A stretch of DNA of 64,000 bases from Poteriospumella lacustris (Eukaryota; Sar; Chrysophyceae; Chromulinales; Dinobryaceae), in NCBI GenBank assembly GCA_008000375.1, contig SMOI01000026.1:1-64000 (forward strand). The letters run 5' to 3'. A program made the translations under genes and the position numbers. The notes below the pieces were generated by a model that had not been told where the DNA came from, did not search any database, and saw nothing but the letters and a program-made list of their open reading frames with translations. Positions 20,557-30,289 of this stretch are shown here, in pieces. Position 1 is the stretch's first letter. Every line of letters begins with the position of its first letter.

Positions 20557-21030
20557 ATGTACACTTCTCTATGAAGTCATCAAATGGGTCGGGTTGTATC
20601 GATCACCGTCGTCATCGCATAATTCGAGTGGGCTCGTTGATCGACGTCTCGGTGATGGCGCAGTTCAAGGAGCACTTCGGTCATCGCCCTGCTGCAGCCC
20701 CGTGCCAGATCCTGGGAACCGTTGAGCTTTTCTAGGATTCTACTGCCGGCCCACGAACCCAGATTGCACACTGATTGTTTGACTGCCGGATCTAGGGAAT
20801 CTGGAAGGATTTGTGTGTGGGGCTGGCACGGCGCGCGGCGCGCAGGTTGCTGTGCCGCAGGCCGGTGGCAGCTGCTCCAACGAACACTTCCAAAACAAAT
20901 AAAATCCGCTTTGATCTTGTCGTCTCTTCCGATCTTTTTCCTGTGAACATTATTGCCGGTATTGGCCTCGTGTTTTTTGAGACTTTTCATTCCGTGGACC
21001 ACAATTGTATTCTCGTGAATATCCGCAGCC
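20557..21030. other. Divergent intergenic region, 474 bp
   Basis: This lies between the acyltransferase and SAPS gene starts and probably contains both promoters. I see no repeats or RNA genes. Confidence 0.5.
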
Positions 21031-23602
21031 ATGACCAGCAATTACAATTTGGACTACGAAGACGACGACGATGATGAGTCCGACTTGAATGTAAATATTC
21101 AGGCTCAAAAGCCGTCCACATGGCAATTGCAGGATATTGAAAAGGTATTTGGTTGTGGGTATTTTTTCCATTTATTGCGTCTCTTAATATTTGTCTTTTT
21201 TCTATGGTAAAAAAATCGCAGCTCAAAGAACAAACGAGTGCTCTTCTGGATCCCAAATGGAAAGAGCAGCGCAATCAGCACCTCATTCACAAAATGCTCG
21301 AGTTGGATCAGCCAACGTTTACCGTGAAGGTATGTATCGCGTTCTCATCAGGGTCGCTGTTGATGATCGAATTTAATTGGCCACCCATACTGTAGATGGT
21401 GGACTATCTCCTGCAAGACAACGTCGTGGAGACGCTCGTTGGATTTATTACGCAAAACGGCACGGGTCGTCAAAGACCCAGTCCGAACGACCAACTTGGC
21501 GAAGAAATGAAGTTGGCGTACAAGTACGTTGATGTGCTGTGTCGATTTGCACCTGGAGGCGTGTGGCTCATGTGCTGTTGTCTTCGTTGTTTGTAGAGCT
21601 GTCCTTCTGCTATCCCCAGACATGATCACAGATCCTCTCAATGCTATTCTCACGAAGAAAGCAGCTGCGATCACCCGGAAGCTCTTCGATGTGAGTGCCT
21701 CGGTCGTCCATCGCCTGCAACGACGGAGGCATTTACCGACGTTTCTCTTTTAGATATTCCGAACGGACTCTGCTGGATCCTTTTATCACGCATACCGTGT
21801 TCTGGAGTGTCTCTTGCGGTTGTATCCTGGCGAGGCCTTCGAAGGACTCACTTCTGATGGGCTGTTGTTTGAGCGCATGACGAACATCACTCGATATATC
21901 GGTTACCCGCCCGTGTGCGAGCTACTCGTGATGCTTATCGCATTGACGCCCTTGCCACGTACTTCGCCAGTCTTCGGCTTATCTTCGAAGGCGCGTTGGG
22001 TGTTTCTGGAGGAAATCAACAAGTGGGGCTTCATGCTGAACATGGCGAAGGTCGTGTGCAGCCCCCAGGCGCACTGCATCTGCGACTCGTACGTGTCCGC
22101 CGACCAGCACTCCACGGCTGCCGCTCAGTTGCTGCAGGACTTGACGGAGAAGCTATCTTTGGAGGACACGGGTGACTTGCTGCTCTTGCCGTATGGAAAA
22201 GACTCGGTGCTCATGGACGAGCTGGTCGATTGCATCATCGACACCGAGCGCGACGCCGGCATGCGTCGGTCTGCGGCGAAACTCATTTGTTTCTTGCTCC
22301 GCCGGGCTGCCGAGTCCGAAATCGTTTGTTTCGTGCCGGGGGCATCGCCGAACTTGCCGCCGTCCGCCACGTACTTGCCCAATCGTCTGTACGCGTTGCG
22401 GGAAAACATCGTGATCTTCATCCGGAAGCGCATGGAGGACATCATGCAGGCCATCTTGACGTACGACGGCCCGGTGCCTGTCAGTACTGCTGAAGGATCC
22501 ACTGCGGCAGATTCCCCATCAAGCGAACCTGCGAAGAGACCGCCCTTTGGTGTCTTACGGCAGCTGTTGATCGAAGTCCTCGTGCTGATGGTGGAGAGCG
22601 ACGAGACCATCGCGTCGCTCATCTCGTTGGACCTCTTCAAGGCGCTCATCACGTGGACGCTCCGATACGCGTACAACAACATCTACCATGCGGTGTTCTA
22701 CCGTTTGGTGTTTGCCGTCTTGCGACAGGGCCAAGGCGATGCTCAGCGAGTGCTGTTCAAGAAGGCGAAGTTCGCGTCCTTTCTGGTGGACAACTTCGTC
22801 CCGTACCAAGTCGACGCGGCAGGCAACGTCGCGATCTCCGATTCGATACCCAAGTCGACGCCGAATTACGACGTCAAAATGCGACGTGTGGGCGCGAGAG
22901 GTCTCATCATGAACTGCGCGAACGCCATCCGCCTGCAGATCAACAACAACGAGCAGCACGATTCCTTCTTGTTCTTGTTCCTGCAAAACCACCCCAGATG
23001 GAACGAGTTTGTGCCGCAGTTGACGGTGGCGACGGACCTGCAGTTGCAGTTCGGCTTGGGCATTGAAATCAATCAGACAGAGCGCCCAGTGGGAGGCGGA
23101 GAGGCCGGTTGGGGTGTCGATCGATCAGGTATGTTGCGTTCTGTGCTTGTTGGTGTCCAGTCCTGTTGTGGGGTAAATCGCTTACTGTTGACTGTGTCTG
23201 TGTGCTGTAGTGGACGAAAACCTCGACACGTCGACGCGGTTCGCCAGATCGTTGGGATTCTTCGAGGAAGGACACTGGTCCCTGGATGGCCCTGCCTCCA
23301 CGCCGCTCGTGGAGCCCACGGCATCGCAGGCGATTGACGCGGTGACGCACCATCACGCGGCATCCAGCAGTGGTCTGCCAGGTCACGTGGACGAAGTGGA
23401 CATCCTCATGAAGCGCACGGCTCAACATCGACGTGGTTCTGTGGAGGATTCCGGTGGACACTTCTCGTACTTGGCGACGGAGGACGAAGCGGTGGGCCAC
23501 CCCCACAACCATCAGAACAACCACCACGCACGCGACGAGGACTCTGGCGCACGGACACCCCCGCCTGCCCCGTCGGCCGATGAGGAGAATGGCACTGCTT
23601 AA
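21031..23602 (+). CDS. SAPS-domain PP6/Sit4 phosphatase regulatory subunit, six exons
   Basis: Exons are 21031..21144, 21222..21329, 21396..21523, 21597..21690, 21754..23128 and 23211..23602, with introns of 62-82 nt and clean phases, about 736 residues. The N-terminus is acidic (LDYEDDDDDESDLN), then WQLQDIEKLKEQTSALLDPK. The helical core has MVDYLLQDNVVETLVGFIT, KLAYKAVLLLSPDMITDPLN and IGYPPVCELLVMLI, matching the SAPS (SIT4-associated protein) family pattern of L-x2-LLD, DF/Y-L-x-QD-x-V-x2-LVGFIT, later RYIGxPxVxDLL and the LR-LI-FLR region. These proteins bind the catalytic subunit of protein phosphatase 6 and steer its substrates. The C-terminal 130 residues are disordered and His/Asp/Glu-rich. 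Two features support the model: every splice junction restores the SAPS reading, and the intron-containing frames stop. Confidence 0.85.
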
Positions 23603-24524
23603 AACGATCACTGCCTGGCCCTCTCGTTGGGATCGATGTGTGTGCTTCGCGTGGTTTCATCACTTCGCCGTCCGTTGTTCCTGCCTCTTCCACCATCGTG
23701 CGTAGACACACGTATTCGACTCTTGCCGCGTCGACGCTCTCCTTTTTGTTATTCATTTTCGTTCCCCTCACTGTCTTTTATCCATATTACAATGGTGATG
23801 TGGGTGAGTGGGTTTGAGCTGCTAGGCGCGGATCTTTGAGGCCGTGTGTTCGTCCCCCGTGCTTTCCGCCGGTGGCGAACCGCGGAGTGATGCCAAGCAC
23901 GTGCTTTTCTCTCTCTATGCACCGTTCAGATTCACCTGCTCGGGCAGTTGATAATTTCCACAACATATGCATAACTATAACCCCCATAATTTACTCCCAT
24001 TACTCCTCTGTCCTCTTGTCTGTGTCGTGTCTGGCCGACGTGTGTTCCGAGGTGTCATCGACAGCAGACTCCTACTGAGCGTTCAGTAGTTGCTGTAGCG
24101 GTCATCGAAGCTCAGTGTCTCAACATGCGGGATGATCTTGGTCGCGCTTGACATCACTGTTGTGCTACACTGTCACGAACGAACTGCTACACTGCGGACC
24201 AACATCTACGGGACGTAACACACACAAGTTAGTGCCGCACAGGCTGTCAGTGGAAGAGTGGGGGTATTTTATATGGGTTACAGTGTTGTAACTGTTGTGA
24301 GGATTATCAACTGCTTGAGCAGGTGAGTCTGATGACGTAGAGAAAGATAGAACGGTACAGGACATCATCGTTAAAGATGTGAAGCAGATATATCCAAAAT
24401 AGGACACGAAAATCGGAAACGACGTTTAACTTGGACCAGATGCAGATGTCGATGATCGATGATGATGACGAGACGCCGGGACAACATTATCTGAAACTAT
24501 CTGTTCATTCAGATGAGTTACCCA
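23603..24524. other. Intergenic between convergent genes, 922 bp
   Basis: This holds the 3' ends of the SAPS and PH-domain genes. There is a weak tRNA-like look near 23830-23890, but the arms do not pair. Short runs TCACCTGCTCGGGCAGTTGA (about 23931) and its near reverse complement (about 24307-24329) suggest an imperfect inverted repeat of about 22-25 bp with matching flanks. Confidence 0.45.
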
Positions 24525-26591
24525 TTACTGCCTCTCGCCCTTCAGCATGAGCGTGCATTTATGGTAAAGGGAAGAAGTAAAGTCGACGATAATGCAGAGG
24601 CGCCAATGGAGAGCCGTTGCGGAATGGAGAACAACGACGCACAAGACTCTCCAAACAATCAACACGATCCACACTGTGCGAACCATCGTCCATCCAATCC
24701 ATTGAACCATCATTCCCAAAGCCGAAAGAAAGTCTTGACCACCTTTCGTTTCAAACAGCGAAGAAATAAAGGGGATAAATGGAACAAAGTCTCTCGTATT
24801 GGCATCAATTCTGTCGATCGAAGCGTTTTGTGGAATAGTTTCATCGTGGTTGCCACCTCTATCCGATTCGTAGCTGGAAGTTTGGGGATCACGAACACTA
24901 CTGTGGTCGATTGCTTGAATCACATCTCCGATCGGTCCCGCAATTCCGGTCGCAGAGCCAATACAGGATTGGACAGCCAATCCGTCCGCAGTTGGAGACA
25001 CGATAACGAATGAACCGTCTGTGTTATTCATCTCTCGGTCAATTGTGTTCACTGCCGGCTGAATTGGCAAAAGAGATTTTCCCCGTGTTGGGGATCCATC
25101 GACGGACTGTGTGCTGTCTGATCGATTCTCATCGTTCTCTGGGTTGTTTTCCTTCGGTTCGTCTTGATTCGTTGGGGTGGAGGGAATGTAGAAGGGGAGA
25201 TCCTCCAAATCCATAACCTCGTTCGGGTCTTTGTTTGAATTGGCTTCGATAGGGGTGGAAAAGGGAGCCCGTTGACCATCTTCATTCAGTTCATCGTCCC
25301 CGAAGTCGTCTTCATGGCCTTCGCTGCTGACGACGCCATCAACAACATCGTCAAGCACGGTTTGGATGAACATAGAGTCTTCAATTCTGGGAGATTCATT
25401 GTCTGGAATGGTGGGCACTCGGCCGTGATCAAAGGATTGCGCTGGGTCAGGTATTTTGTCCTCCCCAGTGACAGTTCCTTCGAAAACCAAGTGGTTGCAC
25501 AAACTAACCACATCCTTATCGACAGCTTCAATAGTCAACTCGCTGGATTGACCATTATTTGCTTCATCTCTTTTTGGTCCCGCATTGTGACGATTTTCTC
25601 CAATAAAGGGCCCTTCTTCGGTCATGTGGCGCTCATCATCGTCTTCGGTGTAGCGGTTGTTTATTGCAACTGCTTCCACAGCAGGTGATCTGATATGACC
25701 CCCTCTGTCGTCACAGGGAATATTCGCAGGACCTCCTTCTACCGTCCTAGATAACTTCTCCGTTGTTTCGGTCTCATGGAGGACGTTTCCAAGCATTTCG
25801 GTTATTGTGGCCATCATCGGATCGGTAACACCGCCCATTTCAAAAGCACACGATGCCGCATCTTCAACGATATTGTTAGCGTCGGTAACACCTTCTCTTG
25901 GAACGCTTGACACGAAAGTCTGCAAAGATTCGCCCATATGCCCAATGTTCTCCCTAACGGAAGCGGCGTTGTTTTCGTCGCTATTTATGACCGAATGATT
26001 GGCTTGTTTAGACTGTGTCTCCAATTCTTCCGTATCAGGATTAGATTCTTCGTCGTGTGAGGCAAAGCTTCCGCTTAAGGAGGTCCACCATGTACCGCTC
26101 TCGCTCCGAGCTCGGATAGCTTCGAACGACGTATCCAGTGAAGTGCTTACCAAGTCCATGTAGGCCTTGCTCAACGAATCTGAACGTAAATTTGCCGCGC
26201 GAATCAACTGTGTGAGGGTTGCAATCCATCGATTGGCTTCCCCAGTGGATTCAGATTGGAAACATAGATCTTCGTCATTTGGAATCCGGATCACGAATAC
26301 AGTATCCCCGATTCGCTCCAGTAATGCTCCAACTAAATGAAACACACGGTGGATTTTTGTTGGCTCCGGCCAACTAGTCTCAAGAAAAAAGAGTTGATAG
26401 TTTTGCGAGCCGTGAATATCAATCGGTATCCAAACCCATTTCCGCGGCCATTTCAAGCTATTCCAGTAGCTACTGTGTTTTGTGGAAGGTTTCTTTCGCA
26501 AGTAACCAGCAACACAACCGACCTCGGGATTATACATCGGAAGCATCGAGACTGGCACAGTGGGATGGGGTACATTTTCGGGAAAACTCAT
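24525..26591 (-). CDS. PH-domain protein with C-terminal membrane anchor (paralog A)
   Basis: The model starts at the ATG at 26589-26591 (MSFPENVPHPTVP), giving 688 residues. The frame stays open to 26900, so an N-terminal extension or an upstream exon is possible. Residues about 25-150 are PH-like: GCVAGYLRKKPSTKHSSYWN, KWPRKWVWIPIDIHG, IHRVFHLVGALLER and a C-terminal helix with the conserved Trp (ANRWIATLTQLIRA). A long acidic, disordered middle follows, full of Asp, Glu, Asn and Ser. Near the end, MMVQWIGWTMVRTVWIVLIV and WRVLCVVVL form a membrane segment about 45 residues from the C-terminus, which fits a tail anchor. The paralog at 28400-29812 has the same layout. PH domains bind phosphoinositides or proteins, so a role at membrane contact or in trafficking is likely but not shown. 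Confidence 0.7.
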   Translation of the reverse strand: MSFPENVPHPTVPVSMLPMYNPEVGCVAGYLRKKPSTKHSSYWNSLKWPRKWVWIPIDIHGSQNYQLFFLETSWPEPTKIHRVFHLVGALLERIGDTVFVIRIPNDEDLCFQSESTGEANRWIATLTQLIRAANLRSDSLSKAYMDLVSTSLDTSFEAIRARSESGTWWTSLSGSFASHDEESNPDTEELETQSKQANHSVINSDENNAASVRENIGHMGESLQTFVSSVPREGVTDANNIVEDAASCAFEMGGVTDPMMATITEMLGNVLHETETTEKLSRTVEGGPANIPCDDRGGHIRSPAVEAVAINNRYTEDDDERHMTEEGPFIGENRHNAGPKRDEANNGQSSELTIEAVDKDVVSLCNHLVFEGTVTGEDKIPDPAQSFDHGRVPTIPDNESPRIEDSMFIQTVLDDVVDGVVSSEGHEDDFGDDELNEDGQRAPFSTPIEANSNKDPNEVMDLEDLPFYIPSTPTNQDEPKENNPENDENRSDSTQSVDGSPTRGKSLLPIQPAVNTIDREMNNTDGSFVIVSPTADGLAVQSCIGSATGIAGPIGDVIQAIDHSSVRDPQTSSYESDRGGNHDETIPQNASIDRIDANTRDFVPFIPFISSLFETKGGQDFLSALGMMVQWIGWTMVRTVWIVLIVWRVLCVVVLHSATALHWRLCIIVDFTSSLYHKCTLMLKGERQ

Positions 26592-26982
26592 GGCTTCGCT
26601 TGATGGATCGTGACCAGAGATCCAATCTGTAACCCAACCATTTAGATCAAGTCGATTCTGGATTCGTGAAGAAGCGTTCGCGGCACATTTGTTGAAGTGA
26701 AGGAAAGGATCTTTTGAAGGACATGAGCGGCGAGGGCGTAAGACAAAACTGAAAGAATAATCCCCTGGGGACATCTGGACACGGCTGAGGGCCCAGACCC
26801 AGTGTCGTCGTCGCCTAGTGCTGTGGGTGTTGGGCAAGGGTTGCGATGAGAGAAGTGCATCAAACGGAGTTGTTACAACAGACCGAGGGGTATTTGTCAA
26901 TCACAGAGTGACCTATCGAAGACCCGCTCAGGCCTACTAAACTACGAAAAATACAACTTGACTATAGTGAGAGTAGTACTTG
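26592..26982. other. Upstream region of PH paralog A, 391 bp
   Basis: The minus strand here has two competing open frames, 26592-26900 (continuous with the PH protein) and 26642-26863. Either may contribute an upstream exon. I cannot decide between an N-terminal extension and 5' UTR. Confidence 0.4.
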
Positions 26983-28290
26983 CTAACAAAAGATGTCGAA
27001 GAGAGGTGCTGTCCAGGGGTACAGCAATGGGACGGCACAGTAGTTCCACGGGAAGAAAGCCAATTCCTTTGGTGGCAATGGGTATCGAATGTATGTATCC
27101 ATAATCGTAAATGCTAAATCGATGGGCTTCATGGCATCCACCGATTCTCTGGAGCGACCTTTGTTGGCGACAAGATCTTGCTTGAAAGTTTCAAGAATAT
27201 TCTCCAGCTTCATGATGTTGTCGGGGTTGTTCTGGAAATCGTTGTAGCGACGCGCTTCCTCTTCATTGTCGAAGCATCTTGCACGATAAACAATGGAAAT
27301 GCGAAGATCGTTGGTGGTGTAGTTTCCGACAATGGTGTCGTCGCACTTAACAACCCACTGTTCATCGCCCAGGTACCGCAAAGCACAATCTTGATCCTTG
27401 GGCATATGTGGCGCCTTCACATGTGGGCGATAAATTTTAGCCGCATGAAGAACTTTCGATCCATCCACAAAGGTTCCCGAGCGGTAAGCAGGGGAAACTG
27501 CTCCGATATCACCACTGTTCAGGTAGTAGACAAATTCACCACCATCGCTCTTCGCCACTTCCTTCCACTTGTGTAAGTAGCCCACAACCTGAATTTGATC
27601 AACAAATTTGTCCTGGAACAAATTTGAAAATACCATAGCTACCAACAGCCACTGTGGAAAGTTGAATCGTGAGGCTCCCCAGAAATAAGGCGAATCCAAA
27701 TGCATGGCAACAGTTTGACCTGGAACTTGCATGATGTAGTTGAATTGGAAAGTGTCGAGGTAAGAATCATTTTTAGGACAAACACGCTTTGCGGCTGACT
27801 GGAACTTTTCGGAAGTGAAAAGATTTTTCACTGAGGGAAACTTATCAATGTCCGAAATAAAGGTGTAGCGGCCGAATGAACTGACACGGTCGATACCGTC
27901 GTTGACCTTCTCTTTCACACCGTCCAAACCACCGGTCAAAATGTAGTGCTTACCAATGTCTACACGCTGAGGCAAAATGCATTTTGTTTTTGTTGCCTCA
28001 GGAAACAGCAAAGGGTGGGCACAAGTACCATCTGGAAGGATATCTTGGGCCTCGCCGACATGCTCGTACGTCGGCTTGAAGCCTTGTGCTTTGGATTGAT
28101 CAACGTTTGACTGAAAGACAGCGAAATCCTTCATCATATCCATGAGTTCGGTCGCAATGTCCTCGGGAATGAGATCGTCTTCAGCAAATGCCGCATAATC
28201 GGTCAGATGCTTTGGAATAACCGCTCTGTTGAAGTTGTTCAAGTAGAAGGCGATTCCAAGGGCGATCGCCAAGACAATAAATCCCAGCAT
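26983..28290 (-). CDS. Membrane-anchored 2OG-Fe(II) oxygenase-like protein
   Basis: From the ATG at 28288-28290 the product has 435 residues and starts directly with a membrane anchor (MLGFIVLAIALGIAFYLNN). The luminal or cytosolic domain contains VPGQTVAMHLDSPYFWGASR, PQWLLVAMVFSNLF, and SGTFVDGSKVLHAAKIYRP. The HLD pair and the downstream His (VLHAAKIY), about 85 residues apart, fit the HxD...H iron triad of a double-stranded beta-helix oxygenase. An Arg in DLRISIVYRAR could bind 2-oxoglutarate. I infer the enzyme class from this pattern alone. The frame is open upstream to 28605, but that part is low complexity and overlaps the first exon of the divergent gene, so it is excluded. It lies between the two PH paralogs, and its start is 110 bp from the divergent start. 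Confidence 0.65.
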   Translation of the reverse strand: MLGFIVLAIALGIAFYLNNFNRAVIPKHLTDYAAFAEDDLIPEDIATELMDMMKDFAVFQSNVDQSKAQGFKPTYEHVGEAQDILPDGTCAHPLLFPEATKTKCILPQRVDIGKHYILTGGLDGVKEKVNDGIDRVSSFGRYTFISDIDKFPSVKNLFTSEKFQSAAKRVCPKNDSYLDTFQFNYIMQVPGQTVAMHLDSPYFWGASRFNFPQWLLVAMVFSNLFQDKFVDQIQVVGYLHKWKEVAKSDGGEFVYYLNSGDIGAVSPAYRSGTFVDGSKVLHAAKIYRPHVKAPHMPKDQDCALRYLGDEQWVVKCDDTIVGNYTTNDLRISIVYRARCFDNEEEARRYNDFQNNPDNIMKLENILETFKQDLVANKGRSRESVDAMKPIDLAFTIMDTYIRYPLPPKELAFFPWNYCAVPLLYPWTAPLFDIFC

Positions 28291-28399
28291 GATACTCAAG
28301 TCTTTCTGGTACTCTGCAATCAAAGCACGTAGAAATCCTATGGAATGTAATAACTCTTGAAGATATATCTGGACGAAGATACCGGAGAAGAAGAAGTTT

Positions 28400-29812
28400 A
28401 TGTCACCGACCTTGATGACGACGCCGCCGAGGAAAAAGGGCGGAAGCGACTTTCTGCCTCTGCACACATCGCCTGCCACTTCTTCTCCCAGTGCCGGAGG
28501 CACACACCCTCGCGCTGCCTCCACAACAAACTTCAACCAAAAACTGAAAGCAAAACTCGACGACGACGACGAGGACGACGACGCCTCCTTTCTTTGGTCC
28601 CACACCTCCTCCTGCCAAACTTCGGTGCACAGCTTTTTCCACGTTGGTGGTCAGGGTCTCCTAAGACCAAGGAGTGTGCCAACCAATGCTAAAGATCAAC
28701 TGTCGCACCTCAAAGGTGTGATACTCGAAGAGCTTTCAGTTGAGGGCAGAAACACAACCCAACTCATCTATTCTCAAGACCTTTTTGTTTCTTTTTGATC
28801 GCCAGCTGGACCGAGGTCAACACCTGCAGCTCCAATGATTAGAGGTGATTCAAATTATTCAAACGCATCTACTCCTCAAGCTCCTAGTGTTCCTGTGGCT
28901 TCTATCAAGGACATTCCGCAATTCAATCAGCGATTTGATTTGGTGTGTGGTTTCCTGCGAAAACGAACGAATGGCCCCAACAAATCGTGGCTGAACCTCT
29001 CTTGGTCAAAACGATGGTTCTGGATTAATTTGGATATTCCAGAGAAAGGAAACTACACGTTGTGCTATGCAGACAGAGAGTCGAAACTGATTCTGAAGCC
29101 AAAGAGAGTCTTCCATTTGGTTGGGGCGCAGGTCGTCGTGCACAACAGCAGAACCTTTTCGCTGCATTTCCCGAACAGCGTGCTGACGCTGCAATGTGCA
29201 TCACCGCAAGAATGTTACCGATGGACAGCGTCCTTGGCCCACATCATTGCAGTGGCGGATATCCGCGCGGAGGCGTTGTACAAACTTAAGTCAACGGCGG
29301 ACGTCGACCTCGTGTCGCACTTCTTCAACAAGTCGAACGAAGACGTTGTCTCGTTGAGTACGAACGCCTTTTCAGAACTGGGAAGTTTGCAGAGCGTGCC
29401 GTCGGAATCCCAGGAAGATATCGACGGAAGGCGCTGTGGAGATTCCGAAGATGTCACCGTCTCGCTCTGGGGCGACGTGGCCCCGCAATGTTCGCTTCAT
29501 GTGCATCACAGACGTCGTCCTCCCTCCCCACTGCCCATGTCTTTACACGACGATGAGTCTAACGCTGTGGGGCCCGAGAGTCCGCCGATGCCTGCAGCGG
29601 TCTCGCTCCCTACGAGCGTTACAGAGCCGTCGTTCCTTACACGAGCCGTGCATACCTCTCTGTACACCGCAGATGTTGTGGTGGCGTCTCTGACGTGGGG
29701 TGCGATCGTTATTTCGCTAGTCGCGTCTGCCTTTTGCTTGGCCGCCTGTTCGTTTGTGACCGACGTCGTCCTCTCTCTCAAGCGTCACCGCTCGCCGACC
29801 CAGCGCCAATAG
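28400..29812 (+). CDS. PH-domain protein with C-terminal membrane anchor (paralog B), two exons
   Basis: Exons are 28400..28715 and 28806..29812 with a 90-nt intron, about 440 residues. The intron is placed because the reading upstream of the obvious ATG at 28835 (GPRSTPAAPM) is protein-like and joins in phase to SHLKA. Exon 1 is Ser/Thr/Pro-rich with an acidic stretch (LDDDDEDDDASF). The PH-like domain reads LVCGFLRKRTNGPNKSWLNL, LSWSKRWFWINLDIPEKGNY, RVFHLVGAQV and the C-terminal helix with Trp (ECYRWTASLAHIIAVADIRA). It matches paralog A in the RKxxx...W-L-W-K-RWxWI-LDI and RVFHLVGA segments. A hydrophobic stretch ASLTWGAIVISLVASAFCLA sits near the C-terminus and is followed by a basic tail, so it is probably tail-anchored. 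The start could instead be 28835. Confidence 0.7.
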
Positions 29813-30289
29813 CCCCCACTCGATCTTGACTGTCCCCCCCCGCACCTTGATGTTGCCTTTGATGTTATCCTTGTATCATATCCAGGACGGCAGCTATTGC
29901 TGTTGTGCTCTGTTGTGACAATATCATTCCTCGCCCCGCGGCCTCACCACCGCTCCATGTACATAACCTTCCACCCTCCTGACCACCCTCCTGACCACCC
30001 TCGTCGGTAGTAGTGTTGTTGACCGAGCATAGGCACAAAGGCGGCGGCCGGAGATAGGCGGCCGTTCGCAGCTCCATGGCGACGGTTCGTTATGCATTAC
30101 AATCGGCGACGCGAAGGCATTGCGTCGGCGGACTACAACTGGTCTTACTTCAAATCTTGTTCTTAAACTGGGTACTATTCGTGGCGTAGGATGTAAGACG
30201 TAGGACATGGGGGGGGGGGGTTGAGAACGAATGGGAATGAGAGACCGCCCCAATTCTGCAAACGAATGGATGGCGGTGGGAATGGCGCC
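29813..30289. other. Intergenic between convergent genes, 477 bp
   Basis: This contains a CCACCCTCCTGA-type tandem of three units at about 29970-30003 and a run of about ten G at 30210. Both flanking genes end here. No gene is evident. Confidence 0.5.

Noticed and set aside
23820-23890. Possible tRNA (GGCGCGGATCTTTGAGGCCG and TTCGTCCCCC)
   Set aside because: The anticodon, T and acceptor arms do not pair; only loop-like words are present.
28291-28605. N-terminal extension of the membrane oxygenase (MWDQRKEASSSS)
   Set aside because: Low-complexity shadow of the acidic exon on the plus strand; the internal ATG gives a membrane anchor.
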